Of a stretch of DNA of 64,000 bases, positions 1 through 10,069 are shown piece by piece. Source of the DNA: Macrothele yani (lineage: Eukaryota; Arthropoda; Arachnida; Araneae; Macrothelidae). Where the stretch lies: contig CM077010.1 of the NCBI GenBank assembly GCA_039090855.1, forward strand, positions 49,990,905-50,054,904, read 5' to 3'. The position numbers and the translations under genes were made by a program. Each line of letters opens with the position of its first letter. Position 1 is the first letter of the stretch. The notes beneath the pieces are model-generated. The model saw only the letters and a list, made by a program, of their open reading frames with translations. It searched no databases and had not been told where the DNA came from.

Positions 1-300
1 TCGATCCCGATTCTATGTTCTGACATTTGACCCCATTTCACCCATTTTCAATAGTTTCATCCCCAGGTTGTCCCCTACCACATACTAAAATTTCATCTAA
101 ATTGAACCATTTTTACGCAAGTAATGACGCATAAGAGCAATGGTATGGATCTCGCTCCTATGTCCTGACCTTTGTCCTCATTTCGTCCATTTTCCATAGG
201 GTTTGAACCCAGGTAGTCCCTTACCACACACTAAAATTTCATCGAAATCGAACCATTTTTACGCGACTTATCGTGCGGACGGACAGACAGACAGACGGAC
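1..300. repeat. Two tandem units of a ~145 bp dispersed repeat
   Basis: The stretch starting near 11 recurs near 156 (period about 145): both units contain a 'ctatgt(t/c)ctgac' block, a 'catttcrtccattttc' type block and 'aaccatttttacgc'. The second unit ends in a short GGAC/AGAC tandem (about 276-301). No coding capacity is seen. The left edge is cut by the window, so the copy number is unknown. Confidence 0.7.
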
Positions 301-598
301 AAAGCTGGAGAATATACGCTTCTTCAACATACGGTTGGAAAGCGTAAAAAAGTCATTCTAGTTAGGAGTTATTTTGACTCCAGAGGTAAGGACGGCGCAG
401 CTGAATCACCATAAGGCAAAATTCAGAAAACGTGATTTACAACTTGTATTTTTTATATTTCTAGAGAGTTCTGTTTTCTTACATATCACTAAGATGTTCT
501 CTGAGATTCAGAGGTTGGCTCCACAAAGAAATACAAACTACCAGACACATTTTTAACTGATTATTTACTTACTGCCGGCGTACCTTATTTCTCCATTT

Positions 599-844
599 AC
601 AGCGATCTTTTTTTTTTTTTTTTTTATTGGAAGTTTAACGACCACCGTGAGCAACTCATTGGGCTATAAGCAGTCGCCAGTCCCTAATTTAGAGTCACTG
701 GCTCCAGGGAAGGGAGAGAGCCAGTGCCGTAAGACAAACACAACATCCATGCCTGACCGGGATTCGAACCCGGACCCGTTACGGACGAATGATCAGAGGC
801 CAACGCCTTAGACCACTGCGCCACCGGGGCGGCACAGCGATCTT
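599..844 (-). mobile_element. tRNA-derived SINE (family A) with 11 bp TSD
   Basis: Full-length copy of the commonest SINE in the window. On the minus strand it starts with a tRNA-like head holding an A box (GGTGGCGCAGTGGTC) and a B box (GGTTCGAATCC). A conserved body follows, ending 'cgttaaacctccaat' plus a poly-A tail (poly-T on +). It is bounded by the perfect TSD ACAGCGATCTT at 599-609 and 834-844, proving retrotransposition into this site. Confidence 0.93.
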
Positions 845-1425
845 GACAAAAAACTCGGGCTTCACTGATATTCATCACGACGTACACAAGACCTTCTATA
901 CTTCACACTCATAATCTTTTTCTCATGCAGACACTCCCGAGTCTGACCCTCCCATGACTTCTTTGGCCTTCCTCTGACTTTCTTTCCTGCTACTTGTAAT
1001 ACAGGCTGGATAAGTTTTTTGCTGAAATTAATTTAAACGAAAACTGTTTTTTTTATTTATATTCATCCCTATACCCTGTAGATTAACATACTAAAAATCT
1101 ACATTCATACCTTTCGCCAACGGCCGCCATATTGGAAAATGGCGGCCAAAAAAACAGTTTTTTTTTTCAAATATGTCATGAACGAGAAATTGTATCAAAA
1201 AAGTTTCAAATGAAAAATATGCCTTATAAAAGTCTCTAGGAAAAACGTTATTATCAAAATTTGCATAGAACCGTTAATCGTTTCGTGAAATCACATGGTG
1301 ACACCGTTCTAGTGGCATAGCATGTTGTACTAAAACAATTACCAATTAAATGGCACTTGTTTCTAAATATATTAGCACAAATGTAAAAAAATATTCTCCT
1401 GTGTTTATTTTGAATGCAAGGTTAT
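845..1425. other. Non-coding stretch, no gene recognised
   Basis: AT-rich unique-looking DNA. The only structure seen is a 9 bp inverted pair GGCCGCCAT / ATGGCGGCC at 1122-1130 and 1139-1147, which matches two face-to-face YY1/Pho-type core motifs. Confidence 0.5.
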
Positions 1426-2020
1426 TTAAATGTTATCTTCAATATCGCTTTCACAGTCCACATTTTCTGTTATATTTGTACAATTTTTACAACTGCAATT
1501 CGTGCAAATCTCACTACAAAGGATTCCATACTGTCTGCATTTGCAGTTCCTGGAACATGGATCAACTGTGGAAGTCTTACAGGTGCACCTGATCAGTTTA
1601 AGTAAGGCTTCTGGAGTTGGTGGTAGGTCTGTTGTTATAGGGTGGAGTTTTCCATCAACAAATTTCTATTCAAAGTTTGCTGGTTTAAGAATATCAAAAT
1701 TAAGTGTTTTCCATATTGTACATTGATAATGAACTCGAAGCAGGCGATACTTTACTGCATTTTCAGTTGTTGGTAGACGACTTATTTCAAATTCGTTCTT
1801 TGCTACACAGATTTTCTTCAAATATGTTGTATAACGCAGGGAGCCTAACAAGTCTTTTTCAGGATTCCCTCTATACACTGATAATAATACATTCAAACCT
1901 CCGGATAAAACATCTTCTGTTAGAATATCTTCCTGACTAAACTTGCAGCTCCGTTCATATAATGATTCTTCTGTACATATTTTACGGAAAACTGCAGTTT
2001 TACCTTTTCCAAAGAGAGAG

Positions 2021-2554
2021 CTTGTTGAAACACAGCCTGCCAAGGCATGCGTAAAAAGTACAATAGCGCAGATTTTAAAGAGAGAGAGAGCTTGTTGAAA
2101 CACAGCCTGCCAAGGCATGCGTAAAAAATAGAATAGCGCAGATTTTAAAGAGAGAGAGCTTGTTGAAACGCAGCCTGCCAAGGCTTGCGTGAAAAGTAAA
2201 ATAGCGCAGATTTTAAAGAGAGAGAGCTTGTTGAAACACAGCCTGCCAAGGCATGCGTAAAAAGTAGAATAGCGCAGATTTTAAAGAAAGAGAGAGCTTG
2301 TTGAAACACAGCCTGCCAAGGCATGCGTAAAAAGTAGAATGGCGCAGATTTTAAAGAGAGCGAGCTTGTTGAAACACAGCCTACCAAGGCATGCGTAAAA
2401 AGTAGAATAGCGCAGATTTTAAAGAGAGAGAGCTTGTTGAAACACAGCATGCCAAGGCATGCGTAAAATGTAGAATAGCGCAGATTTTAAAGAGAGAGAG
2501 CTTGTTGAAACACAGCCTGCCAAGGCAAGCGTAAAAAGTAGAATAGCGAAGATT
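2021..2554 (-). repeat. 68-70 bp tandem array made from the GCDTTS-like coding segment, 8 units
   Basis: Units start at 2021, 2091, 2159, 2227, 2297, 2365, 2433 and 2501. Each encodes on the minus strand 'FTHALAGCVSTSSL' plus 'KICAI'-like filler. The unit length differs by a GA dinucleotide run, so successive units fall into different frames. It lies exactly at the conserved motif of the surrounding pseudogene, so it is an expansion of coding DNA and not an inserted satellite. Confidence 0.9.
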
Positions 2555-3057
2555 TTTTTACCGAGATGGGGCTTCATGTCAACAACATTACGTTTTTTAC
2601 CACCACTTTTGAATGACTGCATGACAATAATTTTCTTTTCATGGTGTAGAAGCATCGTCAGAATATCTATGTCATCTGCCACAACCGTCACATGTCTTTT
2701 CTCTGGATGTTCTAGAGTTGTTTTGACTATCTTTGAACCAGCATCGGAATCTTCGAAGATAACATTATGGTTAACTTTTTGAAGTTTACTTCCTAGGATA
2801 TGTATAAAATTTTGTTTGTTCTACTTGTTCCCTAAAAATGGTTCCTTTTTTGTTACTATTGGTGTATTTTGGTCAAAACAAATGGTAACAGAAGATTGCT
2901 TTGCGTGCCTCTCCTGTTCCATGTCTTTTGTGTTAAAGGTCTTGTAACTGTCAAACACAACTGTAACCTTACCGTAGCGCTTTTCTATGTGGCGTTTGCA
3001 ATTCTGAATGATGTCACCAAAAGTTCTAGTTGAAGGCTAACTTAAATTTTGAATAAG

Positions 3058-3308
3058 GGCTCCACCATCTTTATTTATTTATTTATTTATTTTATTGGAG
3101 GTTTAACGACCACCGTGAGCAACTCAATGGGCTATAAGCAGTCGCCCGTCCCTAATTTAGGGTCACTGGTTCCAGGGAAGGGAGAGAGCCAGTGCCGTAA
3201 GACAAACACAACATCCATGCCTGACTGGGATTCGAACCCGGACCCCTTACAGACGAATGATCAGAGTGCCTTAGACCACAGCGCCACCGGGGCGGCGGCT
3301 CCACCATC
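3058..3308 (-). mobile_element. SINE family A with 12 bp TSD
   Basis: Minus-strand SINE with tRNA-like head near 3290 and a TTTA-type tail near 3070-3093. The perfect TSD GGCTCCACCATC is at 3058-3069 and 3297-3308. It interrupts the GCDTTS-type pseudogene: the codons on either side ('YYVLDGG' and 'ALIQNLS') join when the SINE and one TSD are removed. Confidence 0.93.
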
Positions 3309-3946
3309 AAGGACATAGTATGTTTCATTGCAGTTATTGCTGAGGGTATCATTATTTGGTACCATGACATCCAAATGGCTTGCCAGAACAGATTTGTCAC
3401 TTTTTCTCATTCTCTCTTTCAGAGCACCAAAAAAAAAAAAAAAAAAAAAAAAAAAGATGTAGGTCATGTGCAAAGCTCATATTTGAAGCTATCACTAGTA
3501 TTTTCGGGCTCTGGAATCAAGGATAAACAAACTAGTATTTCTTGAGTCATCAAGCGGGGATCGATATGAATTTCCCTTCCCACAGTCACAGTACCTTTTC
3601 TTAGCACCTTCATAGTTACAGCTTGGGCATTTTTCTTCAACTTCACTTCACTAAAACCTTTTCCATCGAGTCCTATCTGAATTTCCCAGCCAATGTGTTC
3701 TGCTTCGTCTGCAGTCACCTTACCATCACTATCCATTTGACCATTTACTATGTTCCTTAGCTAAGGAAGGCTTGTTTCAATTGGGTTGTGCAACTTTAGA
3801 AACTGTATTACCTTCACAGTATGTTTCAAATCTCTGGACATTCTTGTAAAAAAACGTTCCACGTGTTTCTGTTCATCAAATCCGTGACTGTCTGTCAAAG
3901 TGTTTATTGCCGTGGTGACAGCATTGCAAGAAGGCTGACTTAGAAC

Positions 3947-4439
3947 TGTAACGTATACTCTCGATTCACTTTCCTTTTGATTTTTACTATCTCTGGTTAT
4001 TTTATTTTTCTACGTAAATTATCCTCGTACTGAACGAGATGTTGATGATGTAACGTATACTCTCGATTCACTTTCCTTTTGATTTTTACTATCTCTGATT
4101 ATTTTATTTTTCTATGTAAATTATCTTCGTACTGAACGAGATGTTATTTCACCCGCTGAATGAGATCTGGCAATGAGTGTAAGTCATGACGGGGTGGTAG
4201 CCAGTATAAATAGGCGCGTTCAGCGATACCTGAGGAGAGCGTTGTTGTTGTACGAAGAGCGTTGGTTTATGTGAAGGAGAGAGTTTGTTGTTGTATTGAG
4301 AGCTTCGTTCTATGTGATTAGTTTGATTCTTCATTATTGTGAAACGAGTTGTGTGTGTGCGTTGGATGATCAAGAGTTACATAATAAAAGAGCTTTTCGT
4401 AAGTACGTCTTTCTCAATTCATAGTTTTTGTCAGATCTC
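3947..4439 (+). mobile_element. LTR of a gypsy-type retrotransposon with a 102 bp internal duplication
   Basis: Starts TGTAACGTATACTC at 3947; the first 97 bp recur from 4049 with few changes. A TATA box (TATAAATA, 4205-4212) and a poly-A signal (AATAAA, 4383-4388) are spaced as in an LTR promoter/terminator. The 3' edge is uncertain. Downstream there is a pol fragment in the same orientation. Calling it an LTR is inference from start motif, signals and neighbour. Confidence 0.6.
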
Positions 4440-4677
4440 TGTCTGGCTGTTAGGTTTATGTCATTTGTTTATTACTATTAACAACCAGCGTTAAGACTTT
4501 ATTCATCCTAATTACTGCTACAACATTACTACCAGTTATAAGTTTGTTCAATACTATTACTACACTACTAGCAGGAGACTTTATTCATGATCTTAATTAA
4601 CTAGTAACAACAACCATTTGAATTCACTATTTGAAGCTTAGTACAAGCATGTAATTTCCTTTCCGGAACCTGTCGAA

Positions 4678-4938
4678 ATGATTCCTACGGTCCCTATGGA
4701 TGTAACGAGTTTGTTATTGAGTAACCAATTGAATGAGAGGCAACGAAACCAGCTTTCTCTACTTTTGCAGGAAAGCCCTGGTTTATTTTCTGATCAACCT
4801 GGTTTCACACAGGTGGTTTATCATGTCATTGACACTGAGGGTTCGAAACCGATAGCGACGAAACCTTACCCTTGTGCTCCCCATAAGAAACAGGAAATGC
4901 AACGTCAAATTTCTGAATATTATTTTTTCACTAAATAA
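4678..4938 (+). pseudogene. Ty3/gypsy pol fragment (N-terminal side of reverse transcriptase)
   Basis: The 86-residue reading contains 'LNERQRNQLSLLLQESPGLF' followed by 'TQVVYHVIDTEG' and a 'KPYPCAPHKKQEMQRQI' block. This is the characteristic linker between protease and reverse transcriptase in Ty3/gypsy polyproteins. No catalytic YXDD region follows; the reading ends in stops and AT-rich sequence. It is a 3'-deleted remnant of the element whose LTR lies just upstream. The first Met is internal to the original polyprotein. Confidence 0.7.
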
Positions 4939-5410
4939 TTTTTTTTTGCAAGTCATTGTAGTGTGATTAAGAAACTGCCGGTGGTGAAACTGACCAAATT
5001 TTAAGCAAATCAGAATTTAGATTAATCTTCCCCACGAGAAATTGTCTACAGTAATGTTCTCATTTTCTAATAATTGATAAACCTTACACATATGTGCTAT
5101 TTTTATACTTAATGATATTAATGTATGGAAATCTCAATCTGTGCTGACAGCGGCGGAGAGTGCGTCGCAGCGAAACGGTTGAAATTTTCTCGGCGGAGCT
5201 TTCTCAGACATGCGTACGCGCATATAATACGATGAACGCACGTTTTATATAAAGCGATAAATTCGTGATTTTACTTTTAGTGCTCTTTATCTTAATAAGT
5301 TCCAGCAGGGTACCCAGGATTGTTTTTATGGGGGTGGCACAAATTAGTGAACATGCAAATTAAAACACTCTGTAGAAAACATTTCCCAAAGTAATTGGGA
5401 AGCGATAAAA
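4939..5410. other. Non-coding stretch
   Basis: No protein homology, tRNA-like structure or repeat recognised; a short GC-rich patch lies near 5150-5225. It probably represents old retrotransposon debris or unique intergenic DNA. Confidence 0.4.
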
Positions 5411-5414
5411 AAAT

Positions 5415-5690
5415 ATATATTGAGAAACATAAACAAATATCATCATCATCATCATTGTCAGCCATTATCAATCCACTGCTGCACGAAGGTCTCCCCAAGT
5501 TTCCTCCACAACGGTCTGTCTTGTGCCAATCTCCTCCATGTCACCCCTGCATACTTTCGAATTTCATCCACCCATCTCCCATGTGGTCTTCTTCTGGGTC
5601 TTTTCCTGTCCCTTGGAATCCAATCTAAAATTTCGGCTGTCCATCGATGATCTGTCCTTCTGGCAGTATGTCCAGCCCATAATTAAATCA
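5415..5690 (-). pseudogene. 3' end of a non-LTR retrotransposon (C-terminal reverse-transcriptase tail)
   Basis: On the minus strand, with frameshifts, the C-terminal block common in arthropod non-LTR elements can be read: an R/W-rich stretch, a 'W-x-R-x-x-QDR' like block and 'LGRPSCSSGLIMADND' at the end. The reading runs into a (GAT)n tail (+ strand (ATC)n near 5439-5456), as expected for elements that end in short tandem repeats. Heavily truncated; no catalytic motif present. Confidence 0.55.
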
Positions 5691-5719
5691 TGAAAGAAAT
5701 ACGGGATTACGCCATATAA

Positions 5720-6125
5720 TACAAATTTTGAAGATGACAATCCGATTTTTGGCGCAAATGTGACAAGGATGGTAAGTCAGATAATATCCGAAAACTTGAA
5801 AATTTTCATCGTCCTGGAGCGGGACTAGAACTCGCGTCTCCCAGAAAACGCACGGGATTCTTAACCTCCAGATTCGCTAAACATGAATGCCGGTTGTTTC
5901 GACTAGCGAATCCTGTGATGGTTATATTCAAATTGATCAGAAACTTGAAACTTGGTCGTTCTGGGTGGTGTAGTGGTTAGCATACCCGGGGGTTTTCTGG
6001 GAGACGCGGGTTCGAGTTCCGCTCCAGGACGATGAAAATTTTCAAGTTTTCGGATATTATCTGACTTACCCTCCTTGTCACATTTACGCCAAACATCGGA
6101 TTGTCATCTTCAAAATTTGTATAAA
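5720..6125. repeat. Foldback of two head-to-head tRNA-derived repeats
   Basis: Arms of about 140 bp (about 5721-5858 and 5987-6123) are inverted copies: 'acaaattttgaagatgacaa' on the left reappears as its complement on the right. Each arm contains a tRNA-like block pointing inward to out; the right one is full-length (5958-6030), the left lost about 13 bp of its D-arm half. The spacer is about 120 bp. It could extrude as a cruciform or transcribe as a hairpin. Confidence 0.8.
5958..6030 (+). repeat. tRNA-like cloverleaf (SINE head, not a functional tRNA)
   Basis: 73 nt fold as a cloverleaf: acceptor GTTCTGG/CCAGGAC (one G-U), anticodon stem CCCGG/CTGGG and T arm GCGGG-TTCGAGT-TCCGC. The anticodon loop GGGTTTT lacks U33, so it is unlikely to be a working tRNA. 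A and B boxes are intact, so it could drive Pol III transcription. Confidence 0.6.
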
Positions 6126-6469
6126 CAAATATATTTAAAATTCCTATTGTTGGTAAAATATATATTCAAAAACACATGCAATTATATTTAAAAATAAGCA
6201 GCCAATACAAAGAAAGAAGGATCAAGTGTTTCCTAATGGGGAAGCCCGGGCCTCTGGCTCACCCCCATTGAATTCCAGTAAACGTTTAAACGGAATTTTC
6301 ATTGTGAAAATTTTAAAATGCGAAAACATTTTATTCGATTGCTTATTTTCCGTACTAAGCGCTGTATCTCATACGTTCTTAAGAGTTCCATTTTGCAAAG
6401 GTAGGACTCATAAACTGATACGTACAAAATTATTCTCAAGGGTAATTTATGCGTGTCTGAGGAAATTGT

Positions 6470-6507
<38 letters not shown>

Positions 6508-6678
6508 TTAACTGTAATGTTGAGTACTTGTGTCAAGAGGAACTCGTAAAAATAATGTGCTGTTCTTTATATTCGATTCGTTAGGTCTGCGAGTGAACAG
6601 GGACTTTAAAGAGCCCATAGAATTGGGTTTCTAACAATATTAATTGATTCAGTTTGATACAGAGATTTCTGTAAAACA
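6126..6678. other. Non-coding stretch with a (CA)n microsatellite
   Basis: AT-rich DNA without recognisable genes. A (CA) run occupies about 6471-6505. Open readings across it are artefacts of the dinucleotide repeat. Confidence 0.5.
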
Positions 6679-9516
6679 TGATAAGTCAGTGGCGGCTTTT
6701 CAGGTGAAGTAGGTGAAGTGCCTCTTCACCTATGTTACTTAAAATAAAGTTTTGTTCAGTAATTTGTATAATATATTCTTTTTTGTCTCAACTGTGTTAC
6801 AAAATACTCAAAATTTTGATTCGATATCAATTCACATAGCGCATTCAATACCGGAAACAAGTCCTCATACGCAAAACAGTGCAAGTAGAGAGCCGAAATG
6901 AAAACCCTTGGAAGTCTGCAGCTTTCGACCGAGTTGCTATGGTAACCGTGACGTCAACCTCCCTATCTGGCGCGCAAGTGAAGTGCTTTAGCTTTTGGCG
7001 CCGAAGCTCTGAAGATGGAATCGTGACCTTCGAAGGAGATCACGGTGAAACGGGACGGTGTACTCGGGGTATCTTGCATTCCCCTAGGGCTTTTTTCTTG
7101 CGGTGTTGTGGTGTGGTACATGCTTTCCGAAAGGGATTTGTTTTTTCGTGCTTTGTGATTATTTGTCAAAAAGTTTAGCTGTTACTGTTGCTTCGTGTAC
7201 AGTTTAACAGTTAGTGATAGTTTTAATTAAAGTATGCATCCTGTGAGCGACATTGTTTGTAATTTATTACTAACTCCATTTAATCGGTGGAAAGATGAAG
7301 ATAAAAGAGACATTTTACTTGAAGGACGACCGACGGATTCACTGACAATTGTTGCTAAAAAAGAAATCAAGAAGAGCGGTAAATCTTGCAATATTAATTT
7401 TAAAAATTGTTGGTTTGCTGAAAATAAATGGCTTTGTAGTACTTCTGTGTTACAAAAATTATTTTGTTGGCCCTGCTTACTTTTTAGTAATAAACATTCG
7501 GCGTGGAATAAAGACGGATTCTCAGATTTATTAAATATAACACCCTCACTCCATGAACATGGTGATTCTAGCGAACACCTGAAATGCAAGTTAATGCTAA
7601 GGAATTTTGAAAAAAATCAGAGCACCATTGCCGATGCCCTGAAGGAGAATGCTAGGCTTTTGAAAATGTATTTCAACGAAAACGTTCGTTTAAATAGACT
7701 TTTCCTGCAGACAGTGATTGATGCAGTATTATATTTGAGCAAACAAGAACTAGCATTCCGTGGCCATGACGAAAGCATGGACTCGATAAATCGTGGAAAT
7801 TTCAAGGAATTACTTTCATTGTTGATATCAAGAAGTCCTTTAGAAATTCAAAATCAATACGAAAAGATAAAAAAATGTCTTCACAGGTAACTCAAAAACT
7901 ATTCAAAATGAATTAATTGAATGCATTTCTGAATATATAAACCATCACGTTAAAAATGAAATAAATGAAGTTCAATGCTTTTCTATTCAAGTAGATGACA
8001 CCACAGACATAAATCAGACTTCTCAGTGCTCTTTATTAATAAGATTCGTTGATTCGGAAGGTGTATTGGCTGAGCTATTTTTGTGTGTCCACGACGTGAG
8101 TGGAGATCGAACGTCAGAAGCTTTATACAAAATGCTAGACAAAATTTTGGAACAATTCGATTATCAACACAAATTAATAGGACAATGTTACGATGAGGCA
8201 AGTGTAATGTCTGGACACTTTAATGGGCTCCAGAAAAAAATCAAGGATAAATCTTCTGAAGCTATTTTTGTTCATTGCTTAGCACATCGTTTGAACCTTG
8301 TATTACAGCAGAGTTTTTCTGAAATTTCAAAGTGTCGTATATTTTATGCAAGCCTCACTGGAATTCCTTCGTTTTTTCACCACTCAGTGAAGCGATCTTT
8401 TAAACTCACATCTACAATCGCAAGATGCATACCAACCATAGCAGAAACTTGATGGTCCTCCACTTCGAAGTTAGTAAGTATAATTGTTGAAGATTGGGAT
8501 AAATTGAAGGAAGTATTCGAATTTGTGACAAGTAGTGAGCAATCAGACAAAAAATCAATTCAACTTGCCAAGGGGCTTTTAAACGATATGAACACTTTTG
8601 AATTTACATTTTTAGCAACAGTATTTAATGAAATTTTTGGCCCCACCGATCTATTATTCGAAATTTTGCAGAAAAAATCACTAGACATAAACTACTGTGT
8701 AACTCAAATTAAAAAAACTCGTGAAATTTTGAGTCATAAAAGGAACGATGTAGTATTTGAAACACTGTTTGGAAAAGCTAGCAAAATCACAGAAATAAGC
8801 AGATTTAAACGGGATAATGCTGCTCTTGCACAAGAAACAATTTTTCAAAATTATAAACAATTGTATTTTGAAATTTTAGACCACATTCTTATGGAAATGG
8901 ATATAAGATTTCAAGACTGTGAAAAACTTCAATTTGTTGGTCTTGCTGACACAACCAAATTCGAACAATTTAATTCAAGCTTTCCCTCTCACGCTTTTAG
9001 AAATCTACAACATTTTTACGGAAAATTATTTACTAAACTCCAGCGCCTTAAAAGTGAACTAAGTCTTGTATATGCCAACGAAAAATTAAAGAATATATCG
9101 ACTCAAGAACTTCTTCGAGTGCTTCATGAAGATAAAGACATGTTTACAGAAGTTTATAAATCGGTTGCTTTCATTTTAGCCAATCCATCTACAAGTGTGT
9201 CAGTGGAAATAAGTTTTTCTTGCCTTAAAAGAATACAAACTTACTCAAGAAACACTATTTCTCAAGACAGACTTGCTTCTTTGACAAATATTTCTATTCA
9301 GAAAGATATTTTATTGATGCTCACGAAGAAACAACCATTTTATGACGACATAATCGACAAATTTGCAGCTTTAAAAGAAAGAAGAATTGATCTAATATAC
9401 AAAAAATAGGTCAGTCCTCATATAGTGATTTTCATTGAAGACATTAGATATCTTTTCATATTGCTCTTGTAGCTCTTCACCTATTTTTTCAACCACGAGC
9501 CGCCACTGTGATAAGT
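6679..9516 (+). mobile_element. Nearly intact hAT transposon (ZMYM1-like type) with perfect 8 bp TSD
   Basis: Element 6687-9508 (2,822 bp) begins CAGTGGCGGCTTTTC and ends GAGCCGCCACTG, inverted termini of hAT type. The TSD TGATAAGT is perfect at 6679-6686 and 9509-9516. It carries one plus-strand transposase gene with only two visible lesions, so it inserted recently compared with its neighbours. Confidence 0.95.
7234..9409 (+). pseudogene. hAT transposase, ZMYM1-like, two lesions
   Basis: Reads as about 720 residues from the ATG at 7234. The N-terminal third holds a TTF-type zinc-binding region (WLCS..CWPCLLFSN..H...H.KC). The core has the first catalytic Asp in 'IQVDDTTDINQ' (near 7990) and 'CYDEASVMSG', 'FVHCLAHRLNLV'. 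The C-terminus has the hAT dimerisation block 'SVSVEISFSCLKRIQTY'. Lesion 1 is a frameshift in the A7 run near 7868-7875, moving the frame so that 'VFTGNSKTIQNELIE' follows. Lesion 2 is a TGA at 8450-8452, where the conserved 'TRWSS' has lost its Arg (CGA to TGA). Otherwise the frame is open to the stop at 9409. It would catalyse cut-and-paste transposition of the element if repaired. Confidence 0.9.
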
Positions 9517-9626
9517 AGAAAATGTTAGGTTAGCTATTTATGACCTCGGTGACGAAAGCACATACTCTTCTGCAGTTGTTAAAAAACTAAAAGTTCGAAT
9601 TTTTTTACTGATCCACATACTGAAAT

Positions 9627-9886
9627 TTAACCCTTTAACGACCATAACGCCCAAAAAGCCCGTATATGCAAATGACCATAGCCGCCAGAAACGCCTGTCT
9701 AGAGTGAGTCAGATTTATTACCTTTACCTGCTCTTCAAATTTACATGACCTATGAAGGATCAGAAGGTGGCACGCTCAGTCACTATTGTTGTTACTAACA
9801 AAGAAGTGAACCAACACAGACAGTTTCGGGCGTTATGGTATTTAGAGTGATACAAGATTTTGGGATCATGGTCGTTAAAGGGTTAA
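9627..9886 (+). mobile_element. piggyBac-like MITE, copy 1, with TTAA TSD
   Basis: Bounded by TTAA at 9627-9630 and 9883-9886. The inverted termini are CCCTTTAACGACC and GGTCGTTAAAGGG. It is about 250 bp, non-coding. TTAA targets and CCCT starts are hallmarks of piggyBac-type elements. Confidence 0.85.
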
Positions 9887-10069
9887 AGATATAGATCGAA
9901 AAAGGCAGCCACATCATCACTGCTGCTCAGTGTGATGTTATGATCTCAATCGTATCACTGCGTTTCACCAACATGGCGGCGAATGCTGTGACGTCAGAAT
10001 CATGACGTTTCGCTGGCTTCATTTTGATCACATGAGGGGGACGGCTGACCCTTATTCCATCTATTCTAA

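Larger units (their letters stand above)
1426..3946 (-). pseudogene. Broken copy of an uncharacterised invertebrate GCDTTS-type family with a tesmin-like Cys-rich tail
   Basis: Reading 3946 down to 1426 gives one degenerate protein. In order: an N-terminal part ending near 'FLKLHNPIETSLP'; a conserved middle around 'DSDGKVTADEAEHIGW'; 'MRKSDKSVLASHLD'; 'CKRHIEKRYGKVTVVFDSY'; 'VTVVADDIDILTMLLHH'; the signature 'FTHALAGCVSTSS' followed by 'FGKGKTAVF'; 'KYRLLRVHYQCTIW'; and a Cys-rich end (CTCK...CSRNCKC...CSCKNC) like a tesmin/TSO1 CXC motif. I recognise the family from many invertebrate genomes as uncharacterised; its acidic motifs recall PIN/FEN-type nucleases, which is inference. Lesions: in-frame stops at 3761-3763, 3464-3466, 3037-3039, 2821-2823 and 1666-1668, a long poly-A tract, a SINE at 3070-3296, an internal tandem expansion, and truncation by an LTR at 3947. 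The usual Asp of GCDTTS is replaced by Val-Ser. Confidence 0.75.

Noticed and set aside
3049..3318. Repeated short protein readings beginning like 'MGYKQSPVPNLGSLVPGKG'
   Set aside because: They recur wherever the SINE occurs and are simply a frame through the SINE body; not a gene family.
1426..3946. Stop codon recoding or A-to-I editing rescuing Trp codons
   Set aside because: Some stops fit lost Trp, but one is TGA and the frame is also broken by a poly-A tract, a SINE and the tandem array, so simple pseudogene decay explains it.
6299..6549. Readings across the (CA)n tract
   Set aside because: Both strands give Thr-His or Cys-Val runs from the dinucleotide repeat.
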